A stretch of DNA of 64,000 nt from Nymphaea colorata (GCF_008831285.2 NC_045143.1:14099151-14163150); one strand, 5' to 3'. Counted from the stretch's first letter, positions 50,801 through 60,520 are shown. The notes: generated from the letters alone by a model not told the origin. A program made the numbers and translations.

Positions 50801-53644
50801 AAATCTGTACAGGACCTGGTAGCTGGATAAGGGTTTAGATTTTGGAAGTATTCATAGCCAAACAATACATTGATTGGCTATTTGTGAAAACTCAAAATGA
50901 TATTGAGGGAGTATTTGCAACTTATGGACAATGAATATACTATTTTCTTGCCTACAAAAAAATAAAATAATATACTAGTTACAGATAATCAAATGTAGGC
51001 CCTCGTGAGGATTGGTAGCTGGGACAGTGAAGCTTGTGGGTTTATATAGGGTAAAAATACTATCATGGTGGCTACCCATAGCCTGCATTCCATATCTTCC
51101 ACTTTTGTCCTGTTAGGTCTTTAAATGGTCATTCATTTAGCGGTTATCCATTCTTTTTCACATCTTCCACGGTCCTCGTGCTAGTTCTGCACAAGTTCTG
51201 CCCCCACCCATATATTTTGGATAGTTCCAATTATTACATTTGACAAGCACATGCAGTAGATGCTTCCATCGCACACTAACCAGCGTTTTTTCATTACTCC
51301 AATATCCTGATGTGCATTCACAAACATTCCCAGCCTATTCATATGCTAGTAGATTAAATCGGCCTTGGCCTTTTGAGCATGCATGCCAAATGTACATACT
51401 TGCCCAAGTAGGGATGCAATACAAGCACCAGTGTGAACAAGAGGGCCTTCTTTTCCCAAAGCAAGGCCACCTCCCACAGAACCAATGCTCCCAAAGATCT
51501 GTAGATTCCAAAGCAGCAAAAAAGGAAAAGGTCATCAACAATACACTGAGAGAGTGAACACTTCAAGTTCAGAAAAAAAAAACTGAGGAAACAAACAAAT
51601 AAACTTGAGCATACTTTTCCAATCAATGTCCTGAAAAGGAGGATGCCAGGTGCATCAACCCCTGCACAAGTATGGGGGGAAAAAACCCATCAGAACAGTT
51701 ACGTGTGATTCATACCTTTGGAAGGTCACTCAGACTATCAATGAGCCCAAACTCAAGAACAAAAATAACTGACCATTCAAGTAACCCTTGATTTCTGGAA
51801 TACCAGATCCCGCTGCTGCAGGTGCAAATCTTGTGACAATATAAACAGAGGATAAGACTAGCGCCAAATTAAATAACATGTAGACTAAAAAACCAGCAAG
51901 GTATGAGTGTTGTATTATGGAAAAAGTTGCAGCAAATTTCCATCCAGAGAAATTCTCAACCGCAAGATTGATGAAAAATGCAGCCAACCCTGTGCCTGAA
52001 ATTGTAAAAAAATTGAAACAACACAAAATAAGACGTATCAGTAGATGAAAATGAGAAATTTGAAATAGATTCAAGTGATGGGGCATGAAGAAGCAAAAAA
52101 GTAACAGAGCCATTGCTAGTCCAAGCAAAAGAAACATCAAGTTTTCTCTTTGAAGAAAGTCCATAACTACCCACAGTGCCCCTTCCCTTTGTAAATCTCA
52201 GCATATCAAGGTAACATCTGTCAAACAGCTAAATGAAATGCCACCTAGGAACACGTCAAAATGAGTAAAAAGCTGCTAACAAATGGCCAAAATGTCAAAG
52301 TTTGCATATAGGTGCTGCCTTGGAACACGGTGTTATAGGGGTTTGGAAGAACTAGCATTAGAAGCACATTATATTAAAGATGGAGTTGACAACACAACTC
52401 CATCCTCAGACCATAGATCAACACCATCCCAAATGAGTCCTTGTTAATGCAATCTTCAGAGGTGGCTTGAACATTTATACATGTTTCATCACCAATTCTC
52501 GGAAATAACAGAACTGCGTGAAACTAAAACATGCTTCCAAATAACTTGTAGAATTTGCAATTCCATAAATTTGAAACTCATGCTTTGTCAGTAAACTGAA
52601 ATCACGTTTCCAACTGAATGCAAGACTCCCAACGACAGCCACACATGTATGCCATGAAATGATCCCAAATATTTCCTTAACTTGAGACCAAAGGAACAAC
52701 CGCGTCCGATTTTACTGAATCGTAAGTAAAATCGCTGTCAGTAACTGAAACATTGTTCAGTTCTTCAAATGATGACAACCAATTTCAGGGGCAGCACGTA
52801 TTTCTCATTCTTCCGCTCAACCTCCTCATTTTGCTGAATTAAAAGTAATCCAAATCACTGTAAATAAATCACTTTGTCAAGTTCCCCGAAAGACAATAAC
52901 CAGTTCTGGGAGCAGCTTACATTTCTCAGATTTGCACTCAACCTCCTTTTATCTCGGGCCATCCATCAAACGCCTAAATTGCACAGTGCTATTCATAAAA
53001 AAATGCCACCAAATCATGCTGAATCCGTTGACAGAAGCAGTTTCAATCTGATCTGTCTGCTTCAAATATCTTCCTATTAAAGTCGTTTGTCTCATCATGA
53101 ACTAACCACTTGATAGCAACAACGCAAATTTACCACGAGAAACACAAGCACACTTCCACGAAGCAATCTACTTCTCAAAACATGGATCGAAAACCCAAAT
53201 AAACGAACCGAAAGAAGAAAATAATACAATTATCCGATAAAACCTTCAAATTCTGCTTAACATATTGACTTACCAATTCCAATAAGAAGAGAGAAGAACC
53301 ATTTCACCATTATGTGGTAACATCGATACAACTTCCCCCTTTGCGCCTAAAAAACATATGTAATAAATAAAGTCTGGCCAGTGAAAGTTCAAGATCAACG
53401 GTAAACCCTATAAGAATCAGGACATCCGGATCCAGAAAGGAGCGCGACAAGAGAGAGAGAGAACCTGTTCTTCCCTGTATGCATGGTTCTCGATAATCTC
53501 GTAGTCGAGGCTCTCGACGCCGCTGGAGCCGAGCGTCGCGAACTCGATTCCCTCGAGCTCGTCGGACGCCCTCTCTGAGTCAGGCAGACGAGACCACGCG
53601 TGCCTCGCCGATCCGAGTCCATCCTGGATGTAGCTCGACAGCAT
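19267..53644 (-). CDS. CLC-d: CLC-d type chloride channel/antiporter, 22 coding exons
   Basis: Anion transporter of the CLC family; Arabidopsis CLC-d sits in the trans-Golgi network and supports luminal acidification. Exons: 53465-53644, 53274-53346, 51774-51995, 51615-51661, 51400-51498, 49472-49546, 35218-35306, 34348-34488, 34178-34248, 34003-34082, 33760-33909, 29816-29875, 29657-29731, 26787-26938, 23098-23233, 22893-23024, 22720-22797, 22574-22629, 22365-22442, 22106-22262, 21932-22033, 19267-19383. Phases agree at every junction, giving 789 aa (Arabidopsis CLC-d is about 792). Motifs: GSGIP at 147-151, where Ser in place of Pro is the chloride-type residue; gating Glu191 in GKEGP; the ALEE pair at about 257-258 (proton glutamate); GQFVPGI near 472; CBS-type C-terminal half ending in [19 protein letters not shown]. 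The start matches the family N-terminus ([14 protein letters not shown]). Oddities: intron 15 (23025-23097) has a GC donor; intron 6 is 14.2 kb and holds the nested copia complex; the last ~19 residues do not match the family tail. Confidence 0.95.
19647..20355 (+). mobile_element. Internally deleted copia remnant D in CLC-d intron 21
   Basis: A truncated 5' LTR (19647 to about 19826, starting TGTTAAGTGTATAAGG) is fused to the end of a copia RNase H domain (about 19846-20040, with [23 protein letters not shown] and [11 protein letters not shown]). A purine tract and a 3' LTR (20094-20355, starting TGTTAAAACGTGTATAAGG) follow. The LTRs share the GGATCCAAATCCAGACA block. Flanks AAAGG and AAAGT match at 4 of 5 positions, a likely target duplication. 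Most of gag-pol is missing. Confidence 0.8.
20834..21513. mobile_element. hAT-like MITE, family 1, in CLC-d intron 21
   Basis: Ends are CCAAGTCACACGG (left) and CCTATGTGACATAG (right), inverted relative to each other, with GCACCC-type repeats just inside both ends. Flanking octamers CTCCCATC and GTCCCACC match at 6 of 8 positions. The interior is AT-rich and non-coding. hAT assignment rests on 8-bp duplications seen better at sibling copies. Confidence 0.7.
21932..23233 (-). other. CLC-d exon cluster 15-21 (CBS half)
   Basis: Seven closely spaced CLC-d exons separated by introns of 72-131 bp, in contrast to the TE-filled introns on either side. It encodes the last membrane helices ([20 protein letters not shown]) and the cytosolic CBS domains. 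The compactness suggests insertions are tolerated only in certain introns. Confidence 0.9.
23025..23097 (-). other. GC-AG intron (intron 15) of CLC-d
   Basis: The exon ends LLISK and is followed directly by GCAGGC; the next exon resumes after TTTTATAG with AVGDAFNEG, as in the family. No GT donor lies at or near the junction, and reading on would hit a TGA within 24 bases. A GC donor is therefore required to keep the frame. Beyond AAG-GC the donor fits consensus poorly. Confidence 0.85.
23555..24375. mobile_element. hAT-like MITE, family 1, interrupted by a nested copy
   Basis: Left end CTATGTCACACGGACTC and right end TTGATGTGACATAG enclose GCACCC/GACTCG-rich ends. The core resembles, in reverse orientation, the copy at 27380-27746. 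Flanking octamers AGTGCACT and AGCGTGCT match at only 5 of 8, all differences being transitions. A second element (23837-24294) sits inside it. Confidence 0.65.
23837..24294. mobile_element. Nested hAT-like MITE, family 1 subtype GTACCC
   Basis: 458 bp, ends CTAAGTCACATGGGTAC and CCTATGTGACATAG, flanked by a perfect 8-bp duplication ATATACCC (23829-23836 and 24295-24302). The interior carries GTACCC repeats at both ends and an AT-rich core. It is closely similar to 30121-30565. An 8-bp duplication is typical of hAT transposases. No transposase is encoded. Confidence 0.88.
25442..26197. mobile_element. hAT-like MITE, family 2, in CLC-d intron 14
   Basis: Terminal inverted repeats CATAGCCACAAATAT at left and ATATTTGTGGCTATG at right, with a perfect 8-bp duplication GAAGCTAC at 25434-25441 and 26198-26205. 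The inner right end repeats ATATCACAATATTT motifs. Non-coding, A-rich core; about 756 bp. Confidence 0.9.
27380..27746. mobile_element. hAT-like MITE, family 1, in CLC-d intron 13
   Basis: Left end TATGTCACATGAGTGC followed by GGTGCGGATGCGG-type repeats; right end GTCCATGCGACATAA. Flanking octamers ATTTTAGG and CTTTTAGG match at 7 of 8. The core contains a TA-rich run and is non-coding. Confidence 0.8.
28211..28242. repeat. Perfect 15-bp-arm palindrome in CLC-d intron 13
   Basis: ATATCGTGAGATTTT, two bases, then its exact reverse complement. In the CLC-d transcript it would form a tight hairpin. It lies in low-complexity sequence (27890-28290) related in style to the right ends of family-2 MITEs and may be a relic of one. 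Confidence 0.85.
30121..30565. mobile_element. hAT-like MITE, family 1 subtype GTACCC, intron 11
   Basis: 445-bp sister of 23837-24294, with the same core (for example TGCTTGGTTGTCCATATG and CTGCTGCAAGAGCCG). Flanking octamers ATCAAAAG (30113-30120) and ATCAGAAG (30566-30573) match at 7 of 8. Confidence 0.87.
31803..32204. mobile_element. hAT-like MITE, family 2, in CLC-d intron 11
   Basis: Ends CATAGCCACAAATATCG and CGATATTTGTGGCTATGGTG, flanked by a perfect 8-bp duplication CTTGAAAG (31795-31802 and 32205-32212). A-rich non-coding core, about 402 bp. Confidence 0.9.
32297..33299. mobile_element. TIR element of about 1 kb (third family), intron 11
   Basis: Inverted ends CTTAGTTGTCAAGG and CCTTAACAACTAAG, each followed inward by CCTAGGCG-type motifs. 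Flanking octamers CATGGGGC and TATGGGAC match at 6 of 8, again hAT-like. The interior is non-coding and holds a 117-bp tandem duplication at its right side. Similar CCTAGGCATTC and GTGCCTAGG pieces near 27310-27360 suggest another decayed copy. Confidence 0.75.
33000..33233. repeat. 117-bp tandem duplication with hairpin
   Basis: Two copies of a 117-bp unit (33000-33116 and 33117-33233), differing at a few positions. Each includes a 10-bp-stem hairpin (GGGAAGGTGA, four bases, TCACCTTCCC) followed by CCTAGGC motifs. Confidence 0.88.
35631..35788. repeat. 79-bp tandem duplication in CLC-d intron 6
   Basis: Two near-identical units starting CAAGTTCAGA (35631) and CAAGGTCAGA (35710), sharing AATAAACGGTGTTGACTGAA and CACATTTCTTAATTATGTAA. 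Confidence 0.88.
36430..37140. repeat. Possible TIR element, poorly bounded
   Basis: The left part reads CAATGTTGTAAAAGGCGTACC. The right part, reverse-complemented, reads CAGTGTTATCCGTCTCGCAC, with ACGATAC motifs inside. These weak inverted ends around AT-rich DNA in CLC-d intron 6 suggest an old small transposon. No target duplication was recognised. Confidence 0.35.
37341..37743. mobile_element. hAT-like MITE, family 2, in CLC-d intron 6
   Basis: Diverged ends CAAAGCTACAAATATTG and ACATTTGTTGCTACG. Flanking octamers GTCCAAAG and GTTGAAAG match at 6 of 8. Shares TTTTTGGCAAAGTTGCTTTT-like core sequence with 31803-32204. Confidence 0.75.
38208..38560. mobile_element. Degenerate family-2 MITE beside element B
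   Basis: Left end CACAGTCACAAATAACG and right end TTTTTTGTGACTATG resemble family 2. No clear 8-bp duplication is visible. The right end is followed by a second GTGACTATGG copy, after which element B inserted at 38591. Confidence 0.5.
38591..38878 (+). repeat. 5' LTR of element B
   Basis: TGTTAGAATATC to TTTCTACA, 288 bp. Contains an intact 9-bp inverted repeat, ACCGGGTCC and GGACCCGGT, at 38615-38623 and 38630-38638. The primer site that follows (38879) reads TGGTATCAAAGCC, one mismatch from the usual sequence. Confidence 0.95.
39247..41233 (+). pseudogene. Element B gag, protease and 5' integrase
   Basis: Open frame starting at the second ATG; the first, at 39235, is followed after one codon by TAA. 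Carries the CCHC knuckle ([14 protein letters not shown]), protease [11 protein letters not shown] at about 40300, the HHCC zinc finger ([10 protein letters not shown] to CEVCQLAKH) and the integrase core. The first catalytic Asp is Ala (HSAVWGP, codon 40885-40887), and [10 protein letters not shown] has Trp for the usual Arg. The reading frame runs into element C at 41234. Confidence 0.92.
40825..41233 (+). repeat. 409-bp direct repeat, left copy
   Basis: Part of the integrase region of B. Identical by base-to-base reading to 45209-45617. The repeat brackets element C and the filler and is far longer than any copia target duplication. Confidence 0.93.
41234..41709 (+). repeat. 5' LTR of element C
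   Basis: 476 bp, TG to CA (ending GATTTACA), followed at 41710 by the primer site TGGTATCAGAGCC. A TATATATA box lies near 41512. Just upstream of it, 41422-41478 forms a long near-perfect stem-loop. Confidence 0.9.
41422..41478 (+). promoter_or_regulatory. Stem-loop in the U3 part of the element C LTR
   Basis: The left arm starts GCTGTTGG and ends CCAACGGCTAG (41422-41448); the loop is ATTT; the right arm is CTAGCCGTTGG to CCAACAGC (41453-41478). The arms pair over about 26 bp with one mismatch and one bulge. The inner and outer CCAACGG/CCAACAG motifs are also Myb-site-like. It sits about 35 bp upstream of the TATA box, so a promoter or RNA-structure role is possible. Confidence 0.6.
42007..44993 (+). 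pseudogene. Element C gag-pol, open but 3'-truncated
   Basis: A single open frame from [11 protein letters not shown]. Gag has a [14 protein letters not shown] knuckle near residue 280. Then come protease ([11 protein letters not shown]), integrase ([35 protein letters not shown]) and RT up to [11 protein letters not shown]-like sequence. No internal stop. The frame then continues into filler and ends at 45075 with about 27 unrelated residues. The product would lack RT catalysis and RNase H. Confidence 0.9.
44994..45208. other. Filler sequence at the C/B junction
   Basis: About 215 bp belonging to neither C nor B, including an A-run (about 45130-45143). Its reverse complement around TTTTTGTTATCTACTATTAA and ATTCACAC resembles the end of the repeat unit at 4.9-7.8 kb. 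Its right junction shares a TCA before the B repeat. It looks like filler DNA copied during end joining, or a remnant of another insertion. Confidence 0.65.
45209..45617 (+). repeat. 409-bp direct repeat, right copy
   Basis: Identical to 40825-41233, including the Ala codon replacing the integrase Asp (45269-45271). It continues without a break into the downstream part of B, so this copy belongs to the right half of B. Confidence 0.93.
45618..47919 (+). pseudogene. Element B 3' integrase, RT and RNase H
   Basis: Continues the integrase tail, then a 2-bp insertion near 45927-45929 shifts the frame and leads to a stop at 45979. The other frame is open from 45988 to 47919 with RT (YVDD at 46945-46956), RNase H ([37 protein letters not shown]) and the C-terminal DVLTKAL. 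These domains look intact; only the frameshift and the C insertion disconnect them from gag. Confidence 0.92.
47914..48201 (+). repeat. 3' LTR of element B
   Basis: 288 bp, preceded by the purine tract GACGGGGAG. Differs from the 5' LTR at two positions, both transitions. Confidence 0.95.
48202..49471. other. Remainder of CLC-d intron 6, right of element B
   Basis: Non-coding intron sequence with a (GA)n run near 48758-48780. No bounded transposon recognised. Confidence 0.5.
49879..50114 (-). mobile_element. Solo LTR in CLC-d intron 5
   Basis: 236 bp, starting TGTTAG and ending CTAACA, bounded by a perfect 5-bp duplication GTTTC (49874-49878 and 50115-50119). On the minus strand it has a TATAAATA box (50035-50042), so that orientation is preferred. 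No internal domain remains, consistent with LTR-LTR recombination. A short TIR element is the alternative. Confidence 0.78.
50524..50955. repeat. Diverged tandem duplication, period about 291 bp
   Basis: Blocks at about 50524-50660 and 50815-50955 share GGATAAGGGTT, TATTGATT-GCTATTT and GGACAATG motifs in order with scattered substitutions. In CLC-d intron 5. Confidence 0.7.
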
Positions 53645-56600
53645 CTCCCCCTGCTGTCGAGCCGAAGAACACGGGAGAGAATCGCTAGGACTCGGCGACT
53701 ACCCTTCCGAGTCAGAGACCCCGAATCTCACGCTCAGGAGGTTTTCGCCTTTTCCCCAGAGGCCAGATCTCAGTGAGAGAGAGAAGACTGGTAAGCAGGT
53801 CCCGTGAAGATCGAGATCGAGATCGAGATCGACAGAGAGAGACCGATGACTTGGTTCTTCTCTTACTCCTCCCTTCCCGTCTCTCGCGCTGTCACTTCTA
53901 TTCCAGAATTTGTTTAAAATGTATGCGTAAGTCTTGAGCAATTGACGTAACCATGTTTGCCTTCACAACGTTAACGATCCGTCCCTCACATTTACACCAT
54001 CAAATCAAGCCTGTCCGGTTGTGATCTCAACCCTGCAGTCCTACAACCTTTTTCTTCACTTGTTGAGAGTAATGATGTCATTTCATTCTAAGAATCATTT
54101 CATTTTATCATTTACATTCAAAACACGAACTTGAACTGCTCATACATAAAATGGAGATGAATTTGTAAATAGCACCAATAAGAATGAACCGATCCGTCTC
54201 TCATAAATGCCTAAGAAATCTTTTGATTTGCTTTCGCTTAATTAGAGAGTAAAGAAGCTCCGCCGTAATTTTTAAGGTATAAATTTTTTCTGCTATAATT
54301 AAGAAAACAGACTAGTTTATGTGTTCTTAGGACAGGTGGAATTGGAATCTCTAGATCTCCGCTCGTGTTTGTTTTAGTGGACCAAACGTTAAAACTGCCG
54401 CCCACTGTTTGGTGAAATTAGGAATGGATGAGGTGTCCAATATGTCTGGCGTTTGATAATAGCAAGCCATGCTAGTTTGTTTTGTTCATCGTTTTTCGTT
54501 GATGGCAATACGTGTTTATCTATTGTGTATGTTCTGTTTAATGATTAATAGGATTAAATAAAGAAACAATAAGATTATAACTAAGTTCCAATTTTAAATG
54601 TTTCTATTGTCACAATATGAAAATTATTACATGTCTACGTCAATCAATGCCATCACACAACATTTAGGATGAGTGGGAGGTTCATTTCTACCACCTGAAA
54701 ACGAGAATTGAAGGCCCCTTCATTCGCATTGCCTCTAGGATTTTAAGTTGCATGGACATCACATATGATAACAGTACACGTTTCAATTTGAATGTTGTGT
54801 TCCCTTCACCTTGAGACGCAAAAATATAGCGGCCAAGGGATCAAAGTAGAGACATGTTTTTTAACAAGTTTGTACCCCGACCAACTATGCTATGCTTCTT
54901 AAAATCTACATAAAAAAATTATAGGAGATTTATGAGTTACTCACAAAGTGTTGGCATTACCAAATGACCCCTAAAGATTAATGGCCTTTTTTTTTTGTTC
55001 ATTTCCAAAACATGAGGATCATTTGTCATAAGAGTAAAAGGGAAGTGCTCATTTGTAGTTTTTTTTTTTTCACAATCAAACAATAAGAAAGTTAAAAGGG
55101 TCCTTTGCATGTTGAAGGTCACATATTGGCATATACCAATAAAAAGGATAAAAAGTTCATAAAATATGAACAAGCAACACACAATCACTATAGTTACAGA
55201 TAGCTGCTGCCATGAATCCCCAACCTTTGGTCTTTTTAGTTGACTTCTTGAACGTGTGTTGCTACTGGAATAGCATCTTCGCCATCATGTAGACTTCCAA
55301 TTTATAGTTTACTTTCTTAAAACTAGAAAATGACAGTACATATAACTAACAGTCTTCTCATGTGTCATATATCTCCAATACCACATAATATTTTGGAGTA
55401 GGTTTAATCGTCGACTTTGTACAATAGTTGTACTAAAAGGCAAACAAAAATCAGTGCATGAAGTATGATAGTCAAATAAAACATCAAGAACCATTTACAT
55501 AATATAAAAATGAAAAATCAAATGTCACTCAAATAAGTGTTCAATGTCTTTTGCATGAAGCACAAAGAGAATAAAGACATACAACATAATGAAAGATAGC
55601 TTGCTGAAGATAAAGTCATGCCACATGTTTAAGGTTATGTACACACAAACTATGTTGTTGCAACCACAACCCTAGATTTTCTTGTGAACGTTCATCGTTA
55701 TTAACAATCTCATCTACTTCATCATCATTTATCTCACGAAAAGCATACTATTAAGTGTTTGAATTATGGTGTATTATAAATTATGAAAAACACATGTTGC
55801 TTACACATTTTTGACTCATAAAAGTATTGGATATAACACATGAAGCTTCAAAATATTGAACTTACATATGTAGTATCGACACTTTCTATATGGAGTCAAG
55901 GATCTCTCGACGCTTGGGGATCCAACACCTACGAAGTAATATTTGCCTATCCCATAACTATAACAATTGGCTTTATTCATCAAATGTTGTTTACCTGTTT
56001 CAGTCACTTGAGTTGTGGAACAAAAAGTCACTTGAGTTGTGGAACAAAAAAGTTTGAATCTCTGTTGCAGATGAGCCAAGGGCAAGGAAGAAGGAAGAAT
56101 CAAAATGGGAAGGTGGGGGTGCAGAGGTATGTGTGCATGCATGGCACCTGCCCTTAAATGTGGGCCAGGGGTCCACATGCTATGTACAGTGCACCCGGGT
56201 GGGTGCATGTAACCATCTCCCATCAAAATGATCAAAACGAGGAAGGGTTGTTTGAAAACATGGTTTTTTATTGTGTATCTAAAAGGAGTCAGTAGCTTTA
56301 TTTTAGTGCGGGATGAAGGTGAATGTGTTTGAACGGAAAAGGAAACTATGGTTCGGAGAGTGATAAGTGGGAAAGAATGGAAGCCTTTAGATGGTCGATT
56401 TTTGTTTTAAATTTTCAAGCTGTCAACTTCATGGAAAATGAACAAGACAATAATTTCAAAACAAAACCCAGCATCAAAAAATAAAAAGGAAACGAGAGGT
56501 TGAGCAAACTTCCGGTTCTTTTTGGTCAATAGATGACTTTTCTTTTTTTGTGAAAAGCTATAAAAAAAAAAAAAAAAAACAAACTATTTCTGGCGCAGAA

Positions 56601-58000
56601 GCGGCGAGAGAATGTGAGTCGTGCTTCGATCGTTATCTTTTGGTATGGAAGGGATAGCAGAAAACTTGTCACGCTTCCTTGATCCTTAATAAATAATGCC
56701 GGCCGGTCTTCCTCGATTGGTGCGCTTCTCTAGTGCGTTCTTGTATCGATTTCGGCATTGTGGAACATGATTCTGGAAACCAGTTGGTGGCCGTCCTTCG
56801 TTTCCCTTTCCCACCATCGTTGTCGGAGATGGGATGTCCCTTTACGACTCGAAATTGGAATCCTACGAGTGGAACACTAACAGCTCGGCTCTTAGATCGA
56901 GCGTGACCAGAAAGAAATTTTATACCAGAAAACTTTTTCTGGTTTTGTTATTTATGTCAAGACGGAAAAGGAGTGGCTGCAGTCAAGGGCACGATCAACC
57001 TTACTTGCCCTTGCCCTTGCCCTTGCTCAGCCCATCTTTTGGCTGGCCGCAAAATTAATGTTGTTATAATTTCTTATTTAGTACAAAATAAAGTTTTGAC
57101 ATCGATCACAATTTTTTTTTTCATTATTAACAATTAAGTCGTTGTTTCATGTATCTATCTGCCCCAACATATTCATCAAACACAATAATATAGTGTTAAA
57201 TAGTGTTTCATGAATTTGTTCCTATTGCCAAACAAAATAAAATATATCGCCAAACGATTCATATAGCATGTCAATTAAACATGGTTTACATGCAAACCCT
57301 AATTTCCTTATAATCAGTTTTTGCCTTCAATTATCTCCACAAGCTATAAGTTAGCGTTTGGATTGCAGGGCAAAATCTGGTTGACTTTTTCAGAAAATGC
57401 TTTGCATTTACATCAGGTTAGATTTTATATTTGTTGGTCTTCAAAGCAAATTTTTGGGAAAAATTGAAAAGTTGATTACTAAAATGGAAAACGTCTACTT
57501 GGTTTTCATTTTTCCGCCTTCTGCCATTTTTCCGTTGGAGGTCGATCGGAAAAAAAAAAAATTCCGTAAGTTTTCAGAAAATTTGAGTACAAAATCTAAT
57601 ATTGCCATTTGCCACCACTCAACTAGCTGAAAAATGGATTGACCAGGCTTGCCCTTGGGAGAGCACTTTCCATGTTATGCCATTCACTGTTCCCACGTCT
57701 TTACAAAAGGGGCATTTTAATAATTTTTTTCATGTTCTACTTTCGCCTTCATAGGGGAGGGGCCTTCCACGATCCCTTGTTTCCGTCCACAATATATAAT
57801 TTGCTCTACTCTCCTGCTCGCAATCTTCTTTGATTATTTTTTAAATAATAATTAATTAGAAAACGACCGAACACAATAACATAGCTTAGCTGGTCGAGCT
57901 AGCAAACTTTGAAACTCAGTTCATCAATTCGATGAAACTGTCCACTACTCCGTAACCATGTCACACAAACCATGCGACCAAATTCAAGGTGCATTCGATG
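53645..58000. other. CLC-d upstream region and intergenic DNA
   Basis: The first few hundred bases should hold the CLC-d 5' UTR and promoter. A run of four GATCGA-type units lies at about 53809-53832 and a CT-rich stretch follows; no clear TATA box was found. Further out there is a 24-bp tandem duplication (CAGTCACTTGAGTTGTGG, about 56002-56049) and AT-rich sequence. Short open frames here lack any domain. Confidence 0.45.
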
Positions 58001-59900
58001 CGACCATAGTCTTTGGCCGCCAAAAACCTTTGGTTTTAACTTCGTTCAAATGTGAAAATTATGTTCATTAAATAACAAAATAAAAATAATTATGAATATA
58101 TGGCCAACTTTTTGTGTCAGCGCTAAATTACCAATTCACATTTATAAGTTCAAAAACAAGTCGCAATTTGAGGGAAATTCATAAAAGGACGCCCACAGTT
58201 CGCTAAGAAGTATTAATTTCTTATATTAAATGAAAAAAAAATATTCATTACTATCTATATCTGCTCCGTTCGTTCATCGTTCTTTAAAAGAAAAATGTCT
58301 TTCATGAGCCACGGGATAAGTAGTTTCGAATGAAGGGCATAGTTTGTTTGCCTGTTTTTTTTTTTTTGGTTCAAAGTTAAAAAGTTTTTTTGTCCGCAGG
58401 CGGCTAAGCATTACTTATCTAGAAATTGAATTCTCGTTTATCAAATTTTAGAAGTTTAGCAGTAATTTTTATTTGCCCAAGTTTTAACTATATACATCTT
58501 TTAAAAAGGTAAAAATATGTAATCTTTCCGCTGGCATCGTGGTTGCCCATGTCACGCAACCTTGAACAATTAGTACACTCATTAACAAGGAACACAAGTG
58601 TTGTGTTTATGTCTTAAATTAAGAATTGCGGTGCCTCACTAAATTAGGTGGAGATTATACTACTTAGTATGGCAACTTACTAAATATTTTCTTGACGGAT
58701 TATCATGGCAGATTTTATCTACTTGGTTGACATATGAATGTCAACTTATCTTCCTGCAACCGTATATAGTTAGTCTGATCACCAAGTCACCTTATTTGAA
58801 AGATCTTGAATAGTTCTGCAATGGAATATCTGTGCTACCAAGAAAGTACTTGGTGCGACCACTACTTCTACTTGTAAAGATGATAGACGAACAATTATAC
58901 ATAACGAAAGTGGAGATTTTGTCAAACAACCTACACATATCTCTAAACTAAAGATACTCAAAGAGGCACTAGATCCTTTTCTTTGTCAGTTAAAAATGAA
59001 TTGCTTTCCAATGAACGATAATAGTTTTCTTCTCCTTGAAAGTGACATGTGTCTAGTCTCCCAGAATTGTAAATCTGCAAATAAGTAACATTCTTCTTCT
59101 TCTCATGGATGTTCGACGAGAAAGTACTGAATATGTGCCATAAAATTGATGGATCACAGATATTGACTTCATTGTCGTCTTTCGTTAAAAGGGCATTGTA
59201 AGTGAGCAGAGTAATTCATCTTACTTTTTAGAAGAGAGCCTACTCAACCTCTTGATCTTTTAGGGGTATGAGGCATGTTGTCGGTACCTCGTGATCAAGG
59301 ATGGAGCCAATGAAGGGGCCTTGGGGCCCCTTAAAAAAGATTAAAAAAATTTATATGTAAATTTTAGAAAATTTCAATTTTTTTGTATAAAAATTTTGAC
59401 AATTAATATTTTGGCCCTTATCAAAATTTTGAAACTATAATTAGTCTTTCCTCATAAAAAGTTTCTGGCTCTGCCCTTGCTCAAGATGCCGCTCCTCACC
59501 GTTCTTCAACTTGCATGTCAATAGCCCTTAATTTGAGGCAAACGATAGTTGACACCTTAAGGATTTGAAAGGAAAACTGGCCGCTTATGAGTCCACGCCA
59601 ACCCCATCAGAAACATACTCTTACTTTAACATGTTCACACTAAAAGTACCACCAACACAAGCGCTTAGACTTTGCTTTAATAAAATTATAAGCCAAACAC
59701 TCGATCCATGAAGTCCGGTGGAGTAGTCGATGCTGGCAACGAGATTTGTCTGGTTGGTAGCTTCATTTGACTGAGAGATGGGGCCGGTAATATATATGTC
59801 TGCTCTTGCTTGAGCAACTTATAGATATCCCTTTTCGGGTCAATTTTTTTCGTTTTAATAAATTAGCCAAGCAATACATCCATTATTTAAAAGTTAAGAA
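58001..59900. repeat. Segmental duplication, copy 1
   Basis: Matches 60153-63985 in order: GACCATAGT and ATGAATATATGGCCAAC near 58002-58110; CTGGCATCGTGGTTGCCCAT near 58531; the GTGAGCAGAGTAATTCAT block near 59200; and AGCCAAACACTCGATCCATG near 59692. No coding capacity recognised. Confidence 0.75.
59289..59484. mobile_element. Small GC-ended element in copy 1
   Basis: Left end GATCAAGGATGGAGCCAA and reverse-complemented right end GAGCAAGGGCAGAGCCAG match at about 13 of 18 positions around an AT-rich core with GGGGCCTTGGGGCCCC. Copy 2 of the duplication lacks it, supporting an insertion. Confidence 0.5.
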
Positions 59901-60469
59901 AACAACCTTTTCCTAGTAAAATTTATGCTTTCAGTTAATCAATGTATCTTCTTTTTCTCAAAAAAGATGAGTGAAAGTTTTATAAACGCAACATGGGACA
60001 AACAAATGGATAGGTTGCCACTTGAGCTAGGGTTTTATTAAGGTTTGGGATTGGGTCAAACCGGATGGGCTGGTCTGGCTCGACAAGGAGTTGGGCTCAG
60101 ACTCACATGGAGTTGGGCTCAGACTGAGCCACAGCTTGTGACTTTAGTTTTTGGCGACCATAGTTTTTGGCTGCCAAAACCTTTTGTTTTACCTTTGTCC
60201 AAATGTGAACATTATGTTCATTAAATAAAAAACTAAAAAGAATTATGAATATATGGCCAACTTTTGTGTCAGTGCTAAATTATCAATTCACTTTTATAAG
60301 TAACAAATAAGTGGTCAATTTGAGAGAGATTCTTAAAAGGACGCCGCCCACGGTTCGCTCACGAAGTATTAATGTCCGATATTAAATAACAAAAAATATT
60401 CATTTTAAAATGAAAATATCTTTCATGAGCCATGTGATAAAGTTTAGCAGTAGTTTTTATTTGCCCAAG

Positions 60470-60520
<51 letters not shown>

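Noticed and set aside
55816-56235. A 139-residue minus-strand open frame upstream of CLC-d
   Set aside because: It includes a duplicated 24-bp tract and His/Pro-rich sequence with no domain or splice context.
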